Assembly (NCBI GenBank): GCA_037157565.1
Contig: JAZHRO010000073.1
Location: 91,428,001-91,492,000 of the forward strand
DNA length: 64,000 bases
Source of the DNA: Thalassia testudinum
Taxonomy: Eukaryota; Streptophyta; Magnoliopsida; Alismatales; Hydrocharitaceae
Reading direction: 5' to 3'
Shown here: positions 1-10,700 of the stretch, piece by piece
Position numbering within the stretch: the first letter of the stretch is position 1
Layout: every line of letters begins with the position of its first letter
The notes under the pieces: generated by a model
What the model was told of the DNA's origin: nothing
Seen by the model: the letters and a program-made list of their open reading frames with translations, nothing else
Databases searched by the model: none
Made by a program: the position numbers and the translations under genes

Positions 1-1033
1 AAATCTTGAATGTAGGTTCCTCATATAATTCATCTTCCTCCTCATCACACAATTCATCATGTACCCGAGGTCTAGAATCATTTAATATCTCAGCAGATCC
101 CCTAGGGTGCTCTATCTGAGGTAAATTATTTACATTGGTTACATCAGACTCCTCAGATAGGTCAATTTCTTTAGGGTTAGGTTCCCTAAGGGTGGGTTTG
201 AGTTCCATATCATGATCAGAAGGGAGGGTAGGATTAACAACTTGACTTTGACCCACTTCATCAAATGTCACGAAAATACTATCATCTGGGTCGAGGTCTT
301 CCAATGGTACCATCATTCCCTTCTTTTGACTCCAATATAAATCAGGTGGATACTCAACCTTATCATCATCTTCCTCGGGTTGCCACCATTCTTCATCCAA
401 TGCATAGCTACTTTCATGTGTTTTTTTCTCCCACCTAAAGTGTAGATCTCTCAAGGAAGTGTCATCTAATGGGGAGGTTTCAAAATCGATCCTCGAAAAG
501 TAGCTATTCTCCCCAGAATTTCCCTTCAACTTAAAGTGTAGCTTTCCCACGGGAGATGCATCTATTGTAGAGGGGTGTACGTCATCGTCAATGGGGTAGA
601 TTGGGTGGCTAATTTCATCTCTTTCTTGTTGGCCTGCTCTCAAAGATTCTCCTAACAATTCACTCATTTCATTTTGCATTTTCTGTATTTCCATCTTCAA
701 AGAGGAGAGGTCATTTCTATCATAAGAGAAGTCAGGCTCAGACTTATAGTACCCAGGAGTGTTTGTCCAACCATTATAAGTTTTCAGGGAGGGTGGGTTG
801 GGTATTTCTTTGGTATGTGGGATATTGGGCAAAGCAAATCTCGCTCCTGAGTTCTGCTCACTAATTTGGGGCTTAACTAGGCCATTACTCCTATAATAGG
901 AGTAAAACGGATCCCAATGATTGTCATTATGTCCATCAAGGAATGGACCATCTCGACGTCTGGGATCGAAGGATGCAGAGTGGGGGTGAGGGTGTGGGCA
1001 AGATGTGAAAGGATGAAAATCAATGTGGTCCAT
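1..1033 (-). CDS. Family-alpha acidic retrotransposon protein, 3' end outside window
   Basis: An open frame runs without a stop from ATG at 1033 to the window edge (344 codons visible). The start is chosen because it is the first ATG after an upstream in-frame region containing a TGA, and because the N-terminus contains a SFDPR motif that also occurs in the E2 Gag remnant (17430). A Pro/His/Tyr-rich N-terminus is followed by a short charged, possibly coiled-coil segment (KMEIQKMQNEM, near codon 113) and a long Asp/Glu-rich region. Segments RIDFET, LYWSQKKGM and DPDDSIFVTFDEVG are shared with the Q copy at 11633-13150, so the reading frame has been under protein-level constraint at some time. 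No zinc knuckle, protease or RT motif is seen. Function unknown; it occupies the place of gag-pol. Confidence 0.7.
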   Translation of the reverse strand, partial: MDHIDFHPFTSCPHPHPHSASFDPRRRDGPFLDGHNDNHWDPFYSYYRSNGLVKPQISEQNSGARFALPNIPHTKEIPNPPSLKTYNGWTNTPGYYKSEPDFSYDRNDLSSLKMEIQKMQNEMSELLGESLRAGQQERDEISHPIYPIDDDVHPSTIDASPVGKLHFKLKGNSGENSYFSRIDFETSPLDDTSLRDLHFRWEKKTHESSYALDEEWWQPEEDDDKVEYPPDLYWSQKKGMMVPLEDLDPDDSIFVTFDEVGQSQVVNPTLPSDHDMELKPTLREPNPKEIDLSEESDVTNVNNLPQIEHPRGSAEILNDSRPRVHDELCDEEEDELYEEPTFKI

Positions 1034-2286
1034 TCTAACTCACACTTCAATCAGAATTCCCCAAGCAAGACACAATTCAAAAAGGACCTTTTAGGTCTTT
1101 TCCAATTTAGGCTTTTGATTTTAAGTCAGATTGCAGGTGACAATACAATTTGTTCAATCAATTTACGCGCCTATTGTCGACCTACGGCTCGCCTAAAAAG
1201 ACCTAGTTGGAGCTTAGGTGTTCTTCCCTAAATCTCAAATGGTCAAGTAAATCCAAAGACGGAAGATCGAGGGATGCAAGTAGGCCTAAGCCTTCCTTTG
1301 AAGCTGTGCTTTTGCGGTGCTCCTCAACTACCCCCAAAAATCCGTGACAGGGTATCCCCCTCTTTGGATTTACAAAACCTTTGATCTCAAGTTCCGAACA
1401 CTTCAAAATCCAACGAAAGGAGGGCTCTTGTCCTAGTATTCCAAACCTAAGGAGTGTCTAGAAACGTGCCGTGGTGCAAGTGAAATAAGTGTGCATACAC
1501 CGTCAAAGATTTTGAACTTTGAATCGCACGCCAAGTTTGAAAATCAAATCCTTGGTTTTTAAAATGTCCTTCCTTTAATTAGTCCTTTTTCTAAAAAAAA
1601 TATGTGACCACTTGTAAGATTTATTCAGTACAGATTATGTGGTCTTCGCATTAAATCCCAAATGCAATGCGTGATCAAAAATAGGATGCAAAGTAAGAGA
1701 ATACGTACCTTGCCTCCAGCGATCTTCAATGCAAAAATGCACGCAATGCAGAAAAGCAAATCTAGAGGCTGCTCATACAGACCTAAATGGTTCGTCCTAG
1801 GGCAGGCAACTTCTAGCAGGCAGCTCGTTTTTTTTCTTTTTCTGTTTTTTTTAGAACTACTTATGCACAAGCAAATAAAAGAAATAATAAAAAAAAAAAA
1901 AAAACCTAAATCTAAAGAAAAGGGAACAGGCTCCTAAAAATTACCCAACACGGGTCCAAAACAAAATCGGGGAACAAGCCCCTCAAAATTTGCCCCAGAA
2001 CAAGGGTTTCAAACTAACTGTAATGAAAAATTAAGTCTTCAGTCTTAATTCTATTCTAATTAAATTAGCGATTAAATACAATGGTGTCCGTCGCGTCCTC
2101 ATCCTTCTCCTCCTTTCAAAATTGCTTGTCCACTTCTCGTCTGGCGATGTCAAGGGTCGCCTCTCACAGTGGCTGATTCTTGCACAAAATTTCTCGCACA
2201 GAAAAGAAAATAATAGATGGTCAAATCTCTGTGCAATTGACAAATAATCAAACTAAAATTAGGCGAAATTATTACGTCTGTTGCCT
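1034..2286 (-). other. 5' untranslated leader of E-left
   Basis: Non-coding stretch between PBS and reading frame. The part from about 1590 to 2286 is clearly similar to the P leader at 36120-36830 (shared words include tgtgaccacttgt and ggcaacttctagcaggca), so E-left and P share a leader although their 3' ends differ. Short frames here do not look coding. Confidence 0.6.
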
Positions 2287-2303
2287 CCCCGGCAACGGTG
2301 CCA
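2287..2303 (-). other. Primer-binding site, tRNA-Asp type
   Basis: On the minus strand the 17 bases read tggcaccgttgccgggg, differing by one base from the complement of the 3' end of plant tRNA-Asp (tggcgccgttgccgggg). It lies two bases inside the LTR end. Confidence 0.9.
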
Positions 2304-2929
2304 TTTGACCTTTCGATCTTTCGCTTTTAAGTCGTTTGTAGTTTAATGTGGTGGAAAAATCGACTAATCAATTTTTAATAAGAAATAACCACTCGCAGAG
2401 GAGCGGGTCGTATCCACAGGGAGGCAATAACGTATTAAAATTCGTGCCACTTAAAAATGTTTGTTCGGAGTCAATTTGGACAAGAACCAAGCCAAGATTG
2501 CCTTTAGATTAAGGTTTAAGCAAGAAACAATGCTGAAATGGCAATTATGAGAAACTACAGGATATTTTTCGCAATGCAGAGTGAATAGAATATGATTAAA
2601 ATGTGGCAATGGCAGAAAATGTAAATTTTAATTAACGTTTTACTGTAGCAAAACAGGGGAATTTTTCCCCGTTGTCTTACGTGACGAGGAGCCGATGGTC
2701 GGGCGCGGGAAGCTCGGAGGAGGTCCCTTGGATCAAGGGCTGCGAATCGGTGGTGGCGGCGAGTCGCACGGCGGTCGGAGGTGGCCGGACGAGCTCCGGC
2801 GGAGGTGCTGCAGCCGGCAGCTTGCGCAGCCTATTGGCGTGAAGTCCGCCGCCTGCTGCTGCTGCGGGGGTGGCTGCTGCCGCTGCCGTGGGCACTGCTG
2901 CGGCTGGCGTGTGCGGCTGGCGTGCGCGG

Positions 2930-3130
2930 TGGTCGGTTGGGCGGTCTGCAGGCGGTTGTGCGTGGGCGTGCGGAGGGTCTGCGGAGGGCGCGCGGTTGTG
3001 AGTGGGCGGTGGTCTGCAGGCGGTTGGCGTGTGCGGTGGAAGCTGGCGTGGGCGGAGGGTCTGCGGAGGGCGCTGGCGCGGTGGAAGCTGCAGGCGGTTG
3101 GCGTGTGCAGTGGAAGCTGCAGGCGGCTGT
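2930..3130 (+). repeat. GC-rich minisatellite inside E-left LTR
   Basis: The words ctgcaggcggttg, gcgtgtgcggtggaagctg and agggtctgcggagggcg recur in tandem with a period of roughly 70 bp and with internal variation. It explains the long overlapping open frames in this interval. Confidence 0.6.
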
Positions 3131-3273
3131 TGGAGGATGCTGCAGGCTGGTTTGCAGGCGTTGGAGGAGAGCGCGGGCTGATCTGCAGGCGTGCGCAGGT
3201 CTACAGCCGGTGAGCGGTGGAGGGCGCAGGTGGTCTGGTGGAGAGTGCAGGCTGAGGAAGTGGAGGTGAGCGG

Positions 3274-3317
3274 GTAACTTCAGACGTCTGGGAAATTTCC
3301 CAGACGTCTTAAGTTAC
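3274..3317. other. 44-bp near-perfect palindrome in LTR
   Basis: The arms GTAACTT and AAGTTAC enclose a perfect 28-bp palindrome whose left half is AGACGTCTGGGAAA. Only the pair 3281/3310 is mismatched. The GACGTC cores are C-box-like ACGT elements. It could be a protein-binding site in U3 or a hairpin. Confidence 0.85.
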
Positions 3318-4319
3318 TGAGAGGGTGGCTGATCAGTAGCTCGGTGGTGGTGGTCTGCGACGACGGCAAGGGAGTTGCACGCTAAGGTGCTCACGGTAAT
3401 GCAGGCGAGCTCCGGATGGCGGTGTGGCCTGTCACACCACACGCCCACGGTGGTGGAGACTCGCCGCCACGGTAGAGGCCGGCAGTATGGAGTGGAAGAG
3501 AGAGGTTCTCTCTGCACAGTGGTGGGTCGGTGGCGGAGGCCTTCTGAGCTCGGCTGCCTCCGTGCTCCTTTTGTAGTGGCCTGAACAAATTTGAAATCAG
3601 CGGCCGACCAGATCCACCGTATTCTCTCCCCCTTGAATGGCTCCTTCACTGCATCACGAGGGCATTGGAGCGGCAGCCAGCCGTTCTGAAAGAAGACGAA
3701 TAAAGAAAATATTATTAAAATATTAGGGTTATTTATGTATAGACCCTCAACTTCTATGTTAATAAAAACAATATACCTAATTGGTTATCTAATTAGATGA
3801 ATGCTATTTTAAGCTAATTCTAAATGCACTTAAGATATGAATACAATGTATGGATTATGTAATTAGATTAAAATTAGGAATTAATCTATTTACATCCTAA
3901 TTTATACTAAATAAATGTTAGAATTAACCTAATGTGTAGGCACTTAAATACTTAAATAGCCCACAACTATGTGCTAATCACCGACCAACCTGTTAACATG
4001 CAATATCCAAAAGGGAAATATGCTAAAAATATGCTATGTATAAAAAATGGTTATATATAAATGATGGTGGAATGAGGAGTGAATGGTATCTATACATGCT
4101 GAGTTTATCACCTTCAGCTGGGCGAGCACTCTCAGTTCTAGCATAGGAGCCAGCCAAGATTAGGAGAAAGATGTGCTCATATGCTCCTAAGATCAGTGGT
4201 CTGGAGATGTAAACCAGTTGATTGTGCACCCGTACTCCAAAAAGTCTAGCTATAAGAAAGTGTGGAGTAGTGGTGGAGAATAGAGGATAATCAGAGGGGG
4301 GATCATGATGTTGATTCAG

Positions 4320-5572
4320 CTAATTTATCATGTCCCACAATTCAGTAGGAAGTTGCTGAGGGAGTGGATCAAAATGTATCTCAGAACCAGAATCTGAGTC
4401 ATAGGGATCCTCATAATGATAACTGATATCAAAGATCATGCCTCTCCAGGCTCTGGGTCATACGGGGGTATTTGTGAAAGTAGAAAATCTGTGGGGAGGT
4501 CACTGAAATCCTCATCAGAAATTACTTCGTCCTCATCAGTACTCATCTTTGATTCATCGGAGGTTGACTCTTCAGGCTCGAGGTCGAGCCATTGATAGGT
4601 GTGTCCCCAGCTCATTCTGCTCGAACCTTCACCCTCATATGCATTGGGCTCCTCAGTAATTCCTGCCTCGGGTAGCATATTTATTTCTTCGTTCATGTTA
4701 TCCATAGCTAGTTCTGGTTTTCGGATGTCAGGATCAGGGATAGAAAGTGTCATCTCAGCATCTCTAGCATCCGAATTAGGGATGTAGGTGAAAGAAGAAG
4801 AGTGCAGATTAGAAGATGTTGGCTCTAGCACAGGTTCACCTACAATGGGAAGTGGCCTAGATTGATCAGTAGTGTTGCATGTAATGTCTGCCTTAGGATC
4901 CATATCCTCAATTGGATCTGCTTCCCTTATCTCGATTAGGTTATCTAACGCAAGAGGTGTCTCCCAAGGTTCAGGATAATCTGATTGCGGCTCAGTCCTA
5001 GAGATATCAGTCCTTTCCTCAATTTCAGATGAACCCATTCGGCATACTTCCTGCTCCTGTCTCATATCCATGCTAGATTCTTTTTCCCTAGAGTGATCTT
5101 CCAGTATCTGCTCTTGAGAATCTTCTGTGTGTCCTTCTGGCGTAATCATTTCGGATTCCTCGAGGTCTTCAAGGCTATTTTCCACTTGAAATCTCAAAAG
5201 TAGTAGTTCTTGAGTTTCCCGATTTTGTCTCATTAGCCTTGTTATCTTTGTTGTTTCCCAAAGAAGCTCCATTACAGCTTGTTGATGTGGAAACCAACTT
5301 TGTCTTTGGTTCAGCTCAATGATAGCCTGGATTTCGTGTAGATAGGATGCAGCCTTTCCTTTAGCGCTCGCTATAGCTCTCTGTATTCTATAATGCGGCC
5401 GCATATGCACTAGTAGCTCTTCAGGGGTTCCAGAGGGTGAATCAGGTCTACCCATATTCCATGGGTGAAAAGTAGGAGTATGAAATCCATATTCTGGGTT
5501 ATAAGATGTGGTCCTTTAAGGGACCGACTGGTATGGGTCATAATATCCAGGGTTAGGATATGGGTTAACCAT
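4320..5572 (-). pseudogene. Family-beta acidic retrotransposon protein, broken
   Basis: The main open stretch is 4436-5455 (339 codons from an ATG at 5455). The original start is probably the ATG at 5572, because the frame upstream of 5455 encodes a Pro/Tyr-rich N-terminus (YNPEYGFHTPTF) interrupted by one TAA at 5516-5518. At the other end the frame stops at 4436, but an acidic segment (DPYDSDSGSE) continues in another frame to a stop at 4320, which implies a frameshift near 4440. A helix-prone region rich in Gln, Leu and Glu (about codons 20-100 of the 339) is followed by an Asp/Glu/Ser-rich tail. No Gag, protease or RT motif is recognised, and it does not align clearly with the other two acidic families. 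Confidence 0.6.
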
Positions 5573-7354
5573 TTCGGTAACCTGAGGAGAAGGATCAGGC
5601 GAAGCGAAAAGTCGTCTTACCACCTTGGGTTCTGATCCCAAGGTTGAGTTTATTCAGTGACCTGAGATCTCAGATAATCTCGTGGGTCCAGCTCTTGTGG
5701 ATCCTGATTAGGTCCAGATCCAGTGTTAGCCATCGCGGCTCAGCAAATAGAAGAAGTGACTCACCGCGGCTTAATAGATAGAAGAAGTGACTCGCCTCCG
5801 TGGGAGTGGCTCCTAAGGTCCAATCAGTCGAGGTTTGAGTGACCTCCTTCCTTGCATACACCACCCAACCCTCGGGTTGGGGTAGCCAAGCAGGAAAAGG
5901 CTAAGGCCCTATCAATCAAATGGTCCTTATGGATCAGGTGACCAAATTTTTCATTAGAAATTTGAATTCCTGAAGATAAGTTCGTCATTCAACTAACTGA
6001 AAGTGATTCCCGCCTCTCAAGCTAACCTAGCCAGTCTGGTTACGAGGGGAGTAAGGGGAAGGTTCTTCCTTTGGCTTACGCCTCCGGCTCCATTGACCCC
6101 CGAGCCATGGTCGTTTGACACTACCCTGTAGACTTAGTCACCAGGTTTGGCAAGAGAGATTAAAAACACCCAGTAGTATGACAACGAACTCTGGTTGATT
6201 TCGTGTTTTAAAATTAGTTTTAACCCAATTTCTTCAGTGGGGTCTGTGGTGAGTGGCCCACAAGGTGACCAAGCCCACCAACTAACAAGACTTGATTAAG
6301 TCTAGGTTAGCCCAAAGTGTGATCTCTAGTTGTAACCCTAAAGATTCAACCTAAGTTGCATGTACTTCTAGGATTTTTCTTTTTCTGTTTCAGTAGACCA
6401 CAAAAGTAATGTTTGTACTCTAATAATAATTGGAATCCAATTAATTTGAAATTTTGCGAGTAGATTCCTTTTCCAATTAGCATTCCAGAGAATATTTTTT
6501 CAAAATTTTTACTATTTCAACCGAATTTTTAGAGAATTTTGAATCTCACGGGGTCAGATATGGAATTTTGACCCCTATTCGATTTTCCGCTTTGAAATAG
6601 TATCAAATGACCTTCAACAATTTTGGAAAAATATGGGAAATAAATCCAATGAGATTAGATTTCAAACCCCACCATTTTTAGTTAAAACAAATTCACAGAT
6701 TGCTCAGAATCAGTTTTTAAAATTTGAAAAATTTTGAATTTGGGTTAGTCTGACCCCATGCACTTCATGAATTTTTAAAAATTGTATACTTGGAATTTCT
6801 TCAAACTAATGGTGGCATTTGAAAGACCGTTTAAAAATGAAGTTTTAGCCTGAATTTTAGAATTTTTTGCTTGCAAATTTTTTAGCAATCGAATTTTTAA
6901 ATTAAGCTTGAAATCCGACTGAAAATAAGAAGATGGTGGAAAAGCTCTTTAAAGAGGTTTGAATTGAAATCTAAGCTTTCCACCAAAAATTTTTTTTTTC
7001 AAAAAGAATTTTTCAAAAGATTCAAAGAAAATATCTTTTTTTTCTTTTTCGAACTAACCTAAGATTCAAAAAGGAAACCTAACCTAGATTTATTTTTGAA
7101 AATTTTTTTCTTTTTTATTTTTTTTCACGAAAATGTGTAAAATCTACTTTTTTTCACAAAGAATTTTTCAAAGGAATTGGGAAAAGTAAATCTAATCTAA
7201 AAATGAGATGATGTGCACCTGGAATTGTTTTCTGCGCTCGTTGTGTGCGTAGATCCTGTTTTTCTTCGGTTTTTCCTGCACATCAAAAACAAAGTAGAGA
7301 GAAATTTGTCAGTGATAGTTTCAACGATCGAAATCATAGAAAATGACGTTGCCT
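5573..7354 (-). other. 5' leader of M
   Basis: AT-rich non-coding stretch between PBS and reading frame, with many homopolymer runs at 6480-7150. I see no gene in it. Confidence 0.5.
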
Positions 7355-7371
7355 CTCCAGCAATAGTGCCA
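7355..7371 (-). other. Degenerate primer-binding site of M
   Basis: The position relative to the LTR end is right, and the minus strand begins tggcactattgctgg, but about five of 17 bases differ from the tRNA-Asp complement. It is probably decayed. Confidence 0.6.
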
Positions 7372-8174
7372 TTTGACGGGAACCATTTTTGCACGTTTGA
7401 AAGTCATCAGAATCGTAGTATAGTCGCACAAAAACATTCATCAAAAATAAGTTTGTAAAAATTATGAGACTTTGAGTCCCGGTCATTCGTCTCTGGGAGG
7501 CATTTGTTTACTTCTGAAATCGATCTTCTACTACTCTACTTTGTTTAGAAACGCATGCCGGTTCGTGATTATTACGTATTTAGTTATGACAAACTTAGTT
7601 GCAAGAATATTAGGAGTTAGAAACAGGCAACAAGAATCATGCAAATATAATAGCAATCAATAAGGTCATGGTGATTTCACAATATGGAGATATATATATA
7701 AAAGCATTTTTCATTCATTTAATGGGAGAGTTGTTTGCAATAAGAACTTTAGAGGAAAGCTTGTACATAAATGCTTGAAATTTAAACCTAGCTACCAGAA
7801 AACGACTGCATACAAGAATCAGCGGGGGGATTTTTCATGCATCATTGGGGAAGAGGTTAAGACTATGCTACTAAGCAGTAATAAAAGCAGTAAAAATTAC
7901 GGAGAGCATAAACTAAATCTAGAAGAATATAGGGCATTCAGGGGTGGTCCCCGATGGACTTGGAGTGGTCAGGAGGAGTGAGGGGCAGCCAATGTAGCTT
8001 AGGCTGACCCTTGGAGAGAGGGAGGATTGATTCAGTATCCCGGCATGATGTCCTCCATGGTGGTGGTAGTGAGCTCGTGGAGGTGGAGTGGCTAGCTAAG
8101 TGGAGGTGGCATGGATGGCACCAATGGAGTGCAATTTCCAAGGAAGTGAACGGATGTGAATGGCCACCCCTTAG

Positions 8175-8186
8175 GTCTTTTTATAG
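8175..8186 (-). promoter_or_regulatory. TATA box of M LTR
   Basis: The minus strand reads tctataaaaaga about 1.39 kb into the LTR, a plausible Pol II TATA box defining the U3/R boundary. Confidence 0.5.
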
Positions 8187-8398
8187 ACATAAGGGAAGCT
8201 CTCTAGAGAATTATGAAATTCTCAAGAGAGGCCAATGGTGGTAGCTCGTGGGAGAGTGAGAGAGAGAGGATGGATGGTTGTTTTTAGATCCACCAAATGT
8301 GGATCTAAAAATTGAATGGCTCTTGGTTGCTAATTTTGGCAACCAAGGCAACCACACATGGTAGAGAGTTCTATAGAACTCTAGGTTAGGTATTTTCG

Positions 8399-8441
8399 TG
8401 TGGATGGTGTGTGTGGGTGTGTGTGGGTGTGTGTGGGTCGA
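8399..8441 (+). repeat. GT-rich 10-bp minisatellite
   Basis: About four units of ggtgtgtgtg in tandem within the M LTR. The E2 LTRs have a complementary CA-rich counterpart near 14571-14597 and 23392-23418. Confidence 0.7.
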
Positions 8442-8621
8442 AACTTAGGTGGCTAGGTTGATTAGGTTTGGTTCTAGTGGGTTTAGGTCAAGGTATGTCT
8501 CAAATTAAGGTTATAAACCCTACCTCACTAAGGTAAAGTCCAATTAAACTTAATACAAGTTTAATTGTGTGTGTGGAAACTTAATTGAGAGTAAAACAGC
8601 TCAATTAATTTAGGTCTAGGT

Positions 8622-8697
8622 CAATTGGACTCTCACTGAGTCCAATTGGACATTGTGTGCTGAGATCAGGGCTTAATTGGACTCAGTGAGTCCAATT
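8622..8697. other. Two hairpins with the same stem in the M LTR
   Basis: 8622-8648 has arms CAATTGGACTC and GAGTCCAATTG around a 5-base loop. 8675-8697 has arms AATTGGACTC and GAGTCCAATT around a 3-base loop. Two near-identical stem-loops within 80 bp of U3 are unlikely by chance. Confidence 0.8.
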
Positions 8698-9576
8698 GAA
8701 TAGGCTGATGGAATTGACTAAGATCTAAGTCAATTAGGTTTAGTGAGGACCTAATTATGTCCTTAGGGAGGTCTAGAGGTGATGTACTAGGGTTAGGGCA
8801 CCTTAATTTAGGTTCCTATAGGGTTAGAATTGGGTTTAGGGACCTAGAGATCCAAGATCAAGGATTAAATCTCAAAATAGTAACTGGAGAGTAGTATCAG
8901 ACATCTAATGATAGTGTCAAACATCTTATACTCTAAAATCAGAAGTCCATACTTGTTGTCTGGATGTCTAATCAGAGTCAGGAAGGATTTTGGGTTCTAT
9001 TTTGGGTATTCTGCAGAAATTGGACATCTGACGAAGTGTCTGGACGTCCAATAACATAGCAGAAGCGGGTTTGAGGTGTGCAGGAGATGGCTAAGGGTCC
9101 TGGACATCCTATAACTTATCTAGATGTCCAGATAAGGGTTGGAACTAGGGTTTTAGGGCTTCCTAGGCTGTTGTGACCTAATCTAAGGGTGGCTAAGGCT
9201 TGGGGAAGTCTCTAGGCTATCGTAGGGCTAGGATGGACCTAACCTCTTCACATTTTACTGCTTTATTCCTGCTTAATAGCGTAGAAAACCTTTAACTCCC
9301 TTACATTATTATTCCTACATCTAATCTAAGCCTTCTACTCCAACTATGTTCCAACTCCCGTTATTCCTAATCCAGCTTCAGATCCAGCTCCTAATCTGCT
9401 TATTCCCTGCAATCGACAAAATACACTTAATCAGCACATTATAACATTATTTTATGCATAGCTAAAGGAAAGCAGTAAAGATGCAGATAATGCGTATGCA
9501 TGCATGAATAACCCTAACTTATGCTAAGTCCTAGCTTAATTTTGGTCAATTAAGACTTATGATTGCTGCGCAATCA

Positions 9577-9996
9577 GTCGTCTCCTCCCTTTATAGCTAC
9601 AAGTGATGAATTTGGAAACAAAGCGATGGGATAAAATCCTCTTCATGGAAAATGAATGCCTGCAACTATGCGTGAATGAGTGCATAGGGAGGAGAAGCAG
9701 CTGTTACCTGTGGAGGAAGAGAATAAAAAAATAATAAAATATTATGGTTATTTATGCACAAATCGTTTACTTCTTTGTTAAATTAAAACAATGCAAGTAA
9801 TTCACCTAATTGATTAACTAATCAAATGCATGCAATTCTAAGTTAATTCTTAATGCATGCAATGAATGATTATGCAATTAAGTTAAAAAATATGAAGTAG
9901 TTTATTTACATCCTAATATATGCTAGCTAAATGTTAAGGATATCCTAATATCTAGGCATTTATACATTTAAATAGCCCACAAATATGGGCTAATCA
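9577..9996 (-). repeat. 3' LTR of Q, first 420 bp
   Basis: Starts TGATTAGCCCATA at 9996, directly after the PPT. It is closely similar to the start of the E-left LTR (3980 leftwards), including gtgggctatttaa. The rest is displaced by element M. The tip can fold as TAGCCCA...TGGGCTA. Confidence 0.75.
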
Positions 9997-10034
9997 AATG
10001 CCCCCATGCCTAGTTTTTGCTAGTCCCTAGTAGA
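9997..10034 (-). other. Terminal PPT of Q with upstream hairpin remnant
   Basis: On the minus strand a weak stem around gggac (10017-10034) is followed by aggcatgggggcatt at the LTR edge. This is the usual plus-strand primer position. The stem is less well kept here than in E1, E2 and A. Confidence 0.75.
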
Positions 10035-10199
10035 CTCAAGCAATAACCCAGCTCTCCAAGTTGACTAGCCAATGCAAATAGTCTTTCTTTAGGAACATGT
10101 TAAGTTTAGACTTTAGACCTAAGGTTCCCAAGTAGTTGCCAAGTTACAAACTAGGTCGGCTAAAGACGAGTTGTAGGCATAGGTTTCCTTCATTTCTAG

Positions 10200-10700
10200 C
10201 TCTACCTTAGGGTTTATTGGTCCTAGAAATTAAAGCATCCGTGCATGTACATTGGTGTGAGTTATTTGAGGTTGGTTTGATTGCCAATCTAGAAAGAGAT
10301 TTTCTTTTTTTTTTGTTGTATTTTTTTGTAATATATATATATTTTTTTGATTCCTCTAAGCCTAACCTTGGATCAACTATCAACACAGTCTGTGTCGGAT
10401 TCATTGTCCCCATCACCAAACGTCGAAGGGTGCCTGGCTTTCGATGCTTTGAGATAGCATTGCCCATGGCGACCCCAAGAACTCCTGGCAATTGATACTT
10501 CGAGATAGCATCGCCCATGGATTTCTTAAGCAAATTCAGGCTTGTGGCAATCGGCACTTCGAGATAGATGGTACCTGAACTGCACAATGAGCATACATGC
10601 CCCCAGTAGGATGGACATCCTGAGAGACAAGTGCCGTGGAGGTGACATGTTATCATCGCATCGTCAAGGTGAGTATATACTCCACCTCTCATGCAATAGG
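10200..10700 (-). other. Type I 3' module of Q (hairpin repeat array)
   Basis: Three related units at about 10433-10469, 10483-10520 and 10544-10571 carry, on the minus strand, CCATGGGC...TGCTATCTCGAAGCA...CCAGG-like sequence, the third degenerate. It is flanked by the conserved words ggatgtccatcct/ctgggggcatgta on one side and cacagactgtgttga on the other. The same arrangement occurs in E1 (29345-29700) and R (40600-40930). No credible gene; the frames at 10207-10739 are overlaps. Confidence 0.7.

Larger units (their letters stand above)
1..3980 (-). mobile_element. E-left: non-autonomous Athila-like LTR retrotransposon, 5' part
   Basis: On the minus strand the order is 5' LTR (3980 to 2306), a two-base gap, tRNA-Asp PBS, leader and an acidic reading frame that runs off the left edge of the window. 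The base pairs just outside the LTR start (ccgac at 3981-3985) are a candidate 5-bp target duplication; the other copy would lie outside the window. It interrupts element M. No gag or pol domain is visible in the part present. Its coding region is the same family as Q (11633-13150), and its LTR is similar to the Q 3' LTR fragment at 9577-9996. Confidence 0.8.
2306..3980 (-). repeat. 5' LTR of E-left (1675 bp)
   Basis: Begins TGATTAGCAC at 3980 and ends ...aaaggtca at 2306, next to the PBS. Its U3 start is similar to the Q 3' LTR fragment (9577-9996) and its 3' end to the LTRs at 13155 and 36850. It contains a GC-rich tandem repeat (2930-3130) and a long palindrome (3274-3317). The reading frames over 2695-3269 lie in the GC-rich repeat and are not credible genes. 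Confidence 0.85.
3981..9576 (-). mobile_element. M: non-autonomous Athila-like element, 5' part
   Basis: On the minus strand: 5' LTR 9576-7374, degenerate PBS, leader, acidic family-beta frame, then interruption by E-left at 3981. The LTR belongs to the same family as E2 (shared palindromic TGATTG...CAATCA start). It sits inside the Q 3' LTR; gtcgt at 9577-9581 is the candidate target duplication. The segment 3981-4319 downstream of the reading frame holds nothing I can identify. Confidence 0.75.
7374..9576 (-). repeat. 5' LTR of M (about 2.2 kb)
   Basis: Starts on the minus strand at 9576 with the palindrome TGATTGCGCAGCAATCA and ends at 7374 (tcccgtca) before the PBS. It resembles the E2 LTR both at its start and near its 3' end (a gacgaatgaccggga-like box). 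I first took 7374-9996 as one LTR, but this internal palindrome and the family change show that 9577-9996 belongs to Q. Confidence 0.75.

Noticed and set aside
2677..3269. Overlapping 162-172 codon frames
   Set aside because: Products of a GC-rich tandem repeat inside an LTR.
7374..9996. One 2.6-kb LTR flanked by both PBS and PPT
   Set aside because: An internal TGATTGCGCAGCAATCA tip at 9576 matching the E2 family shows that M (LTR 7374-9576) is inserted in the Q LTR (9577-9996).
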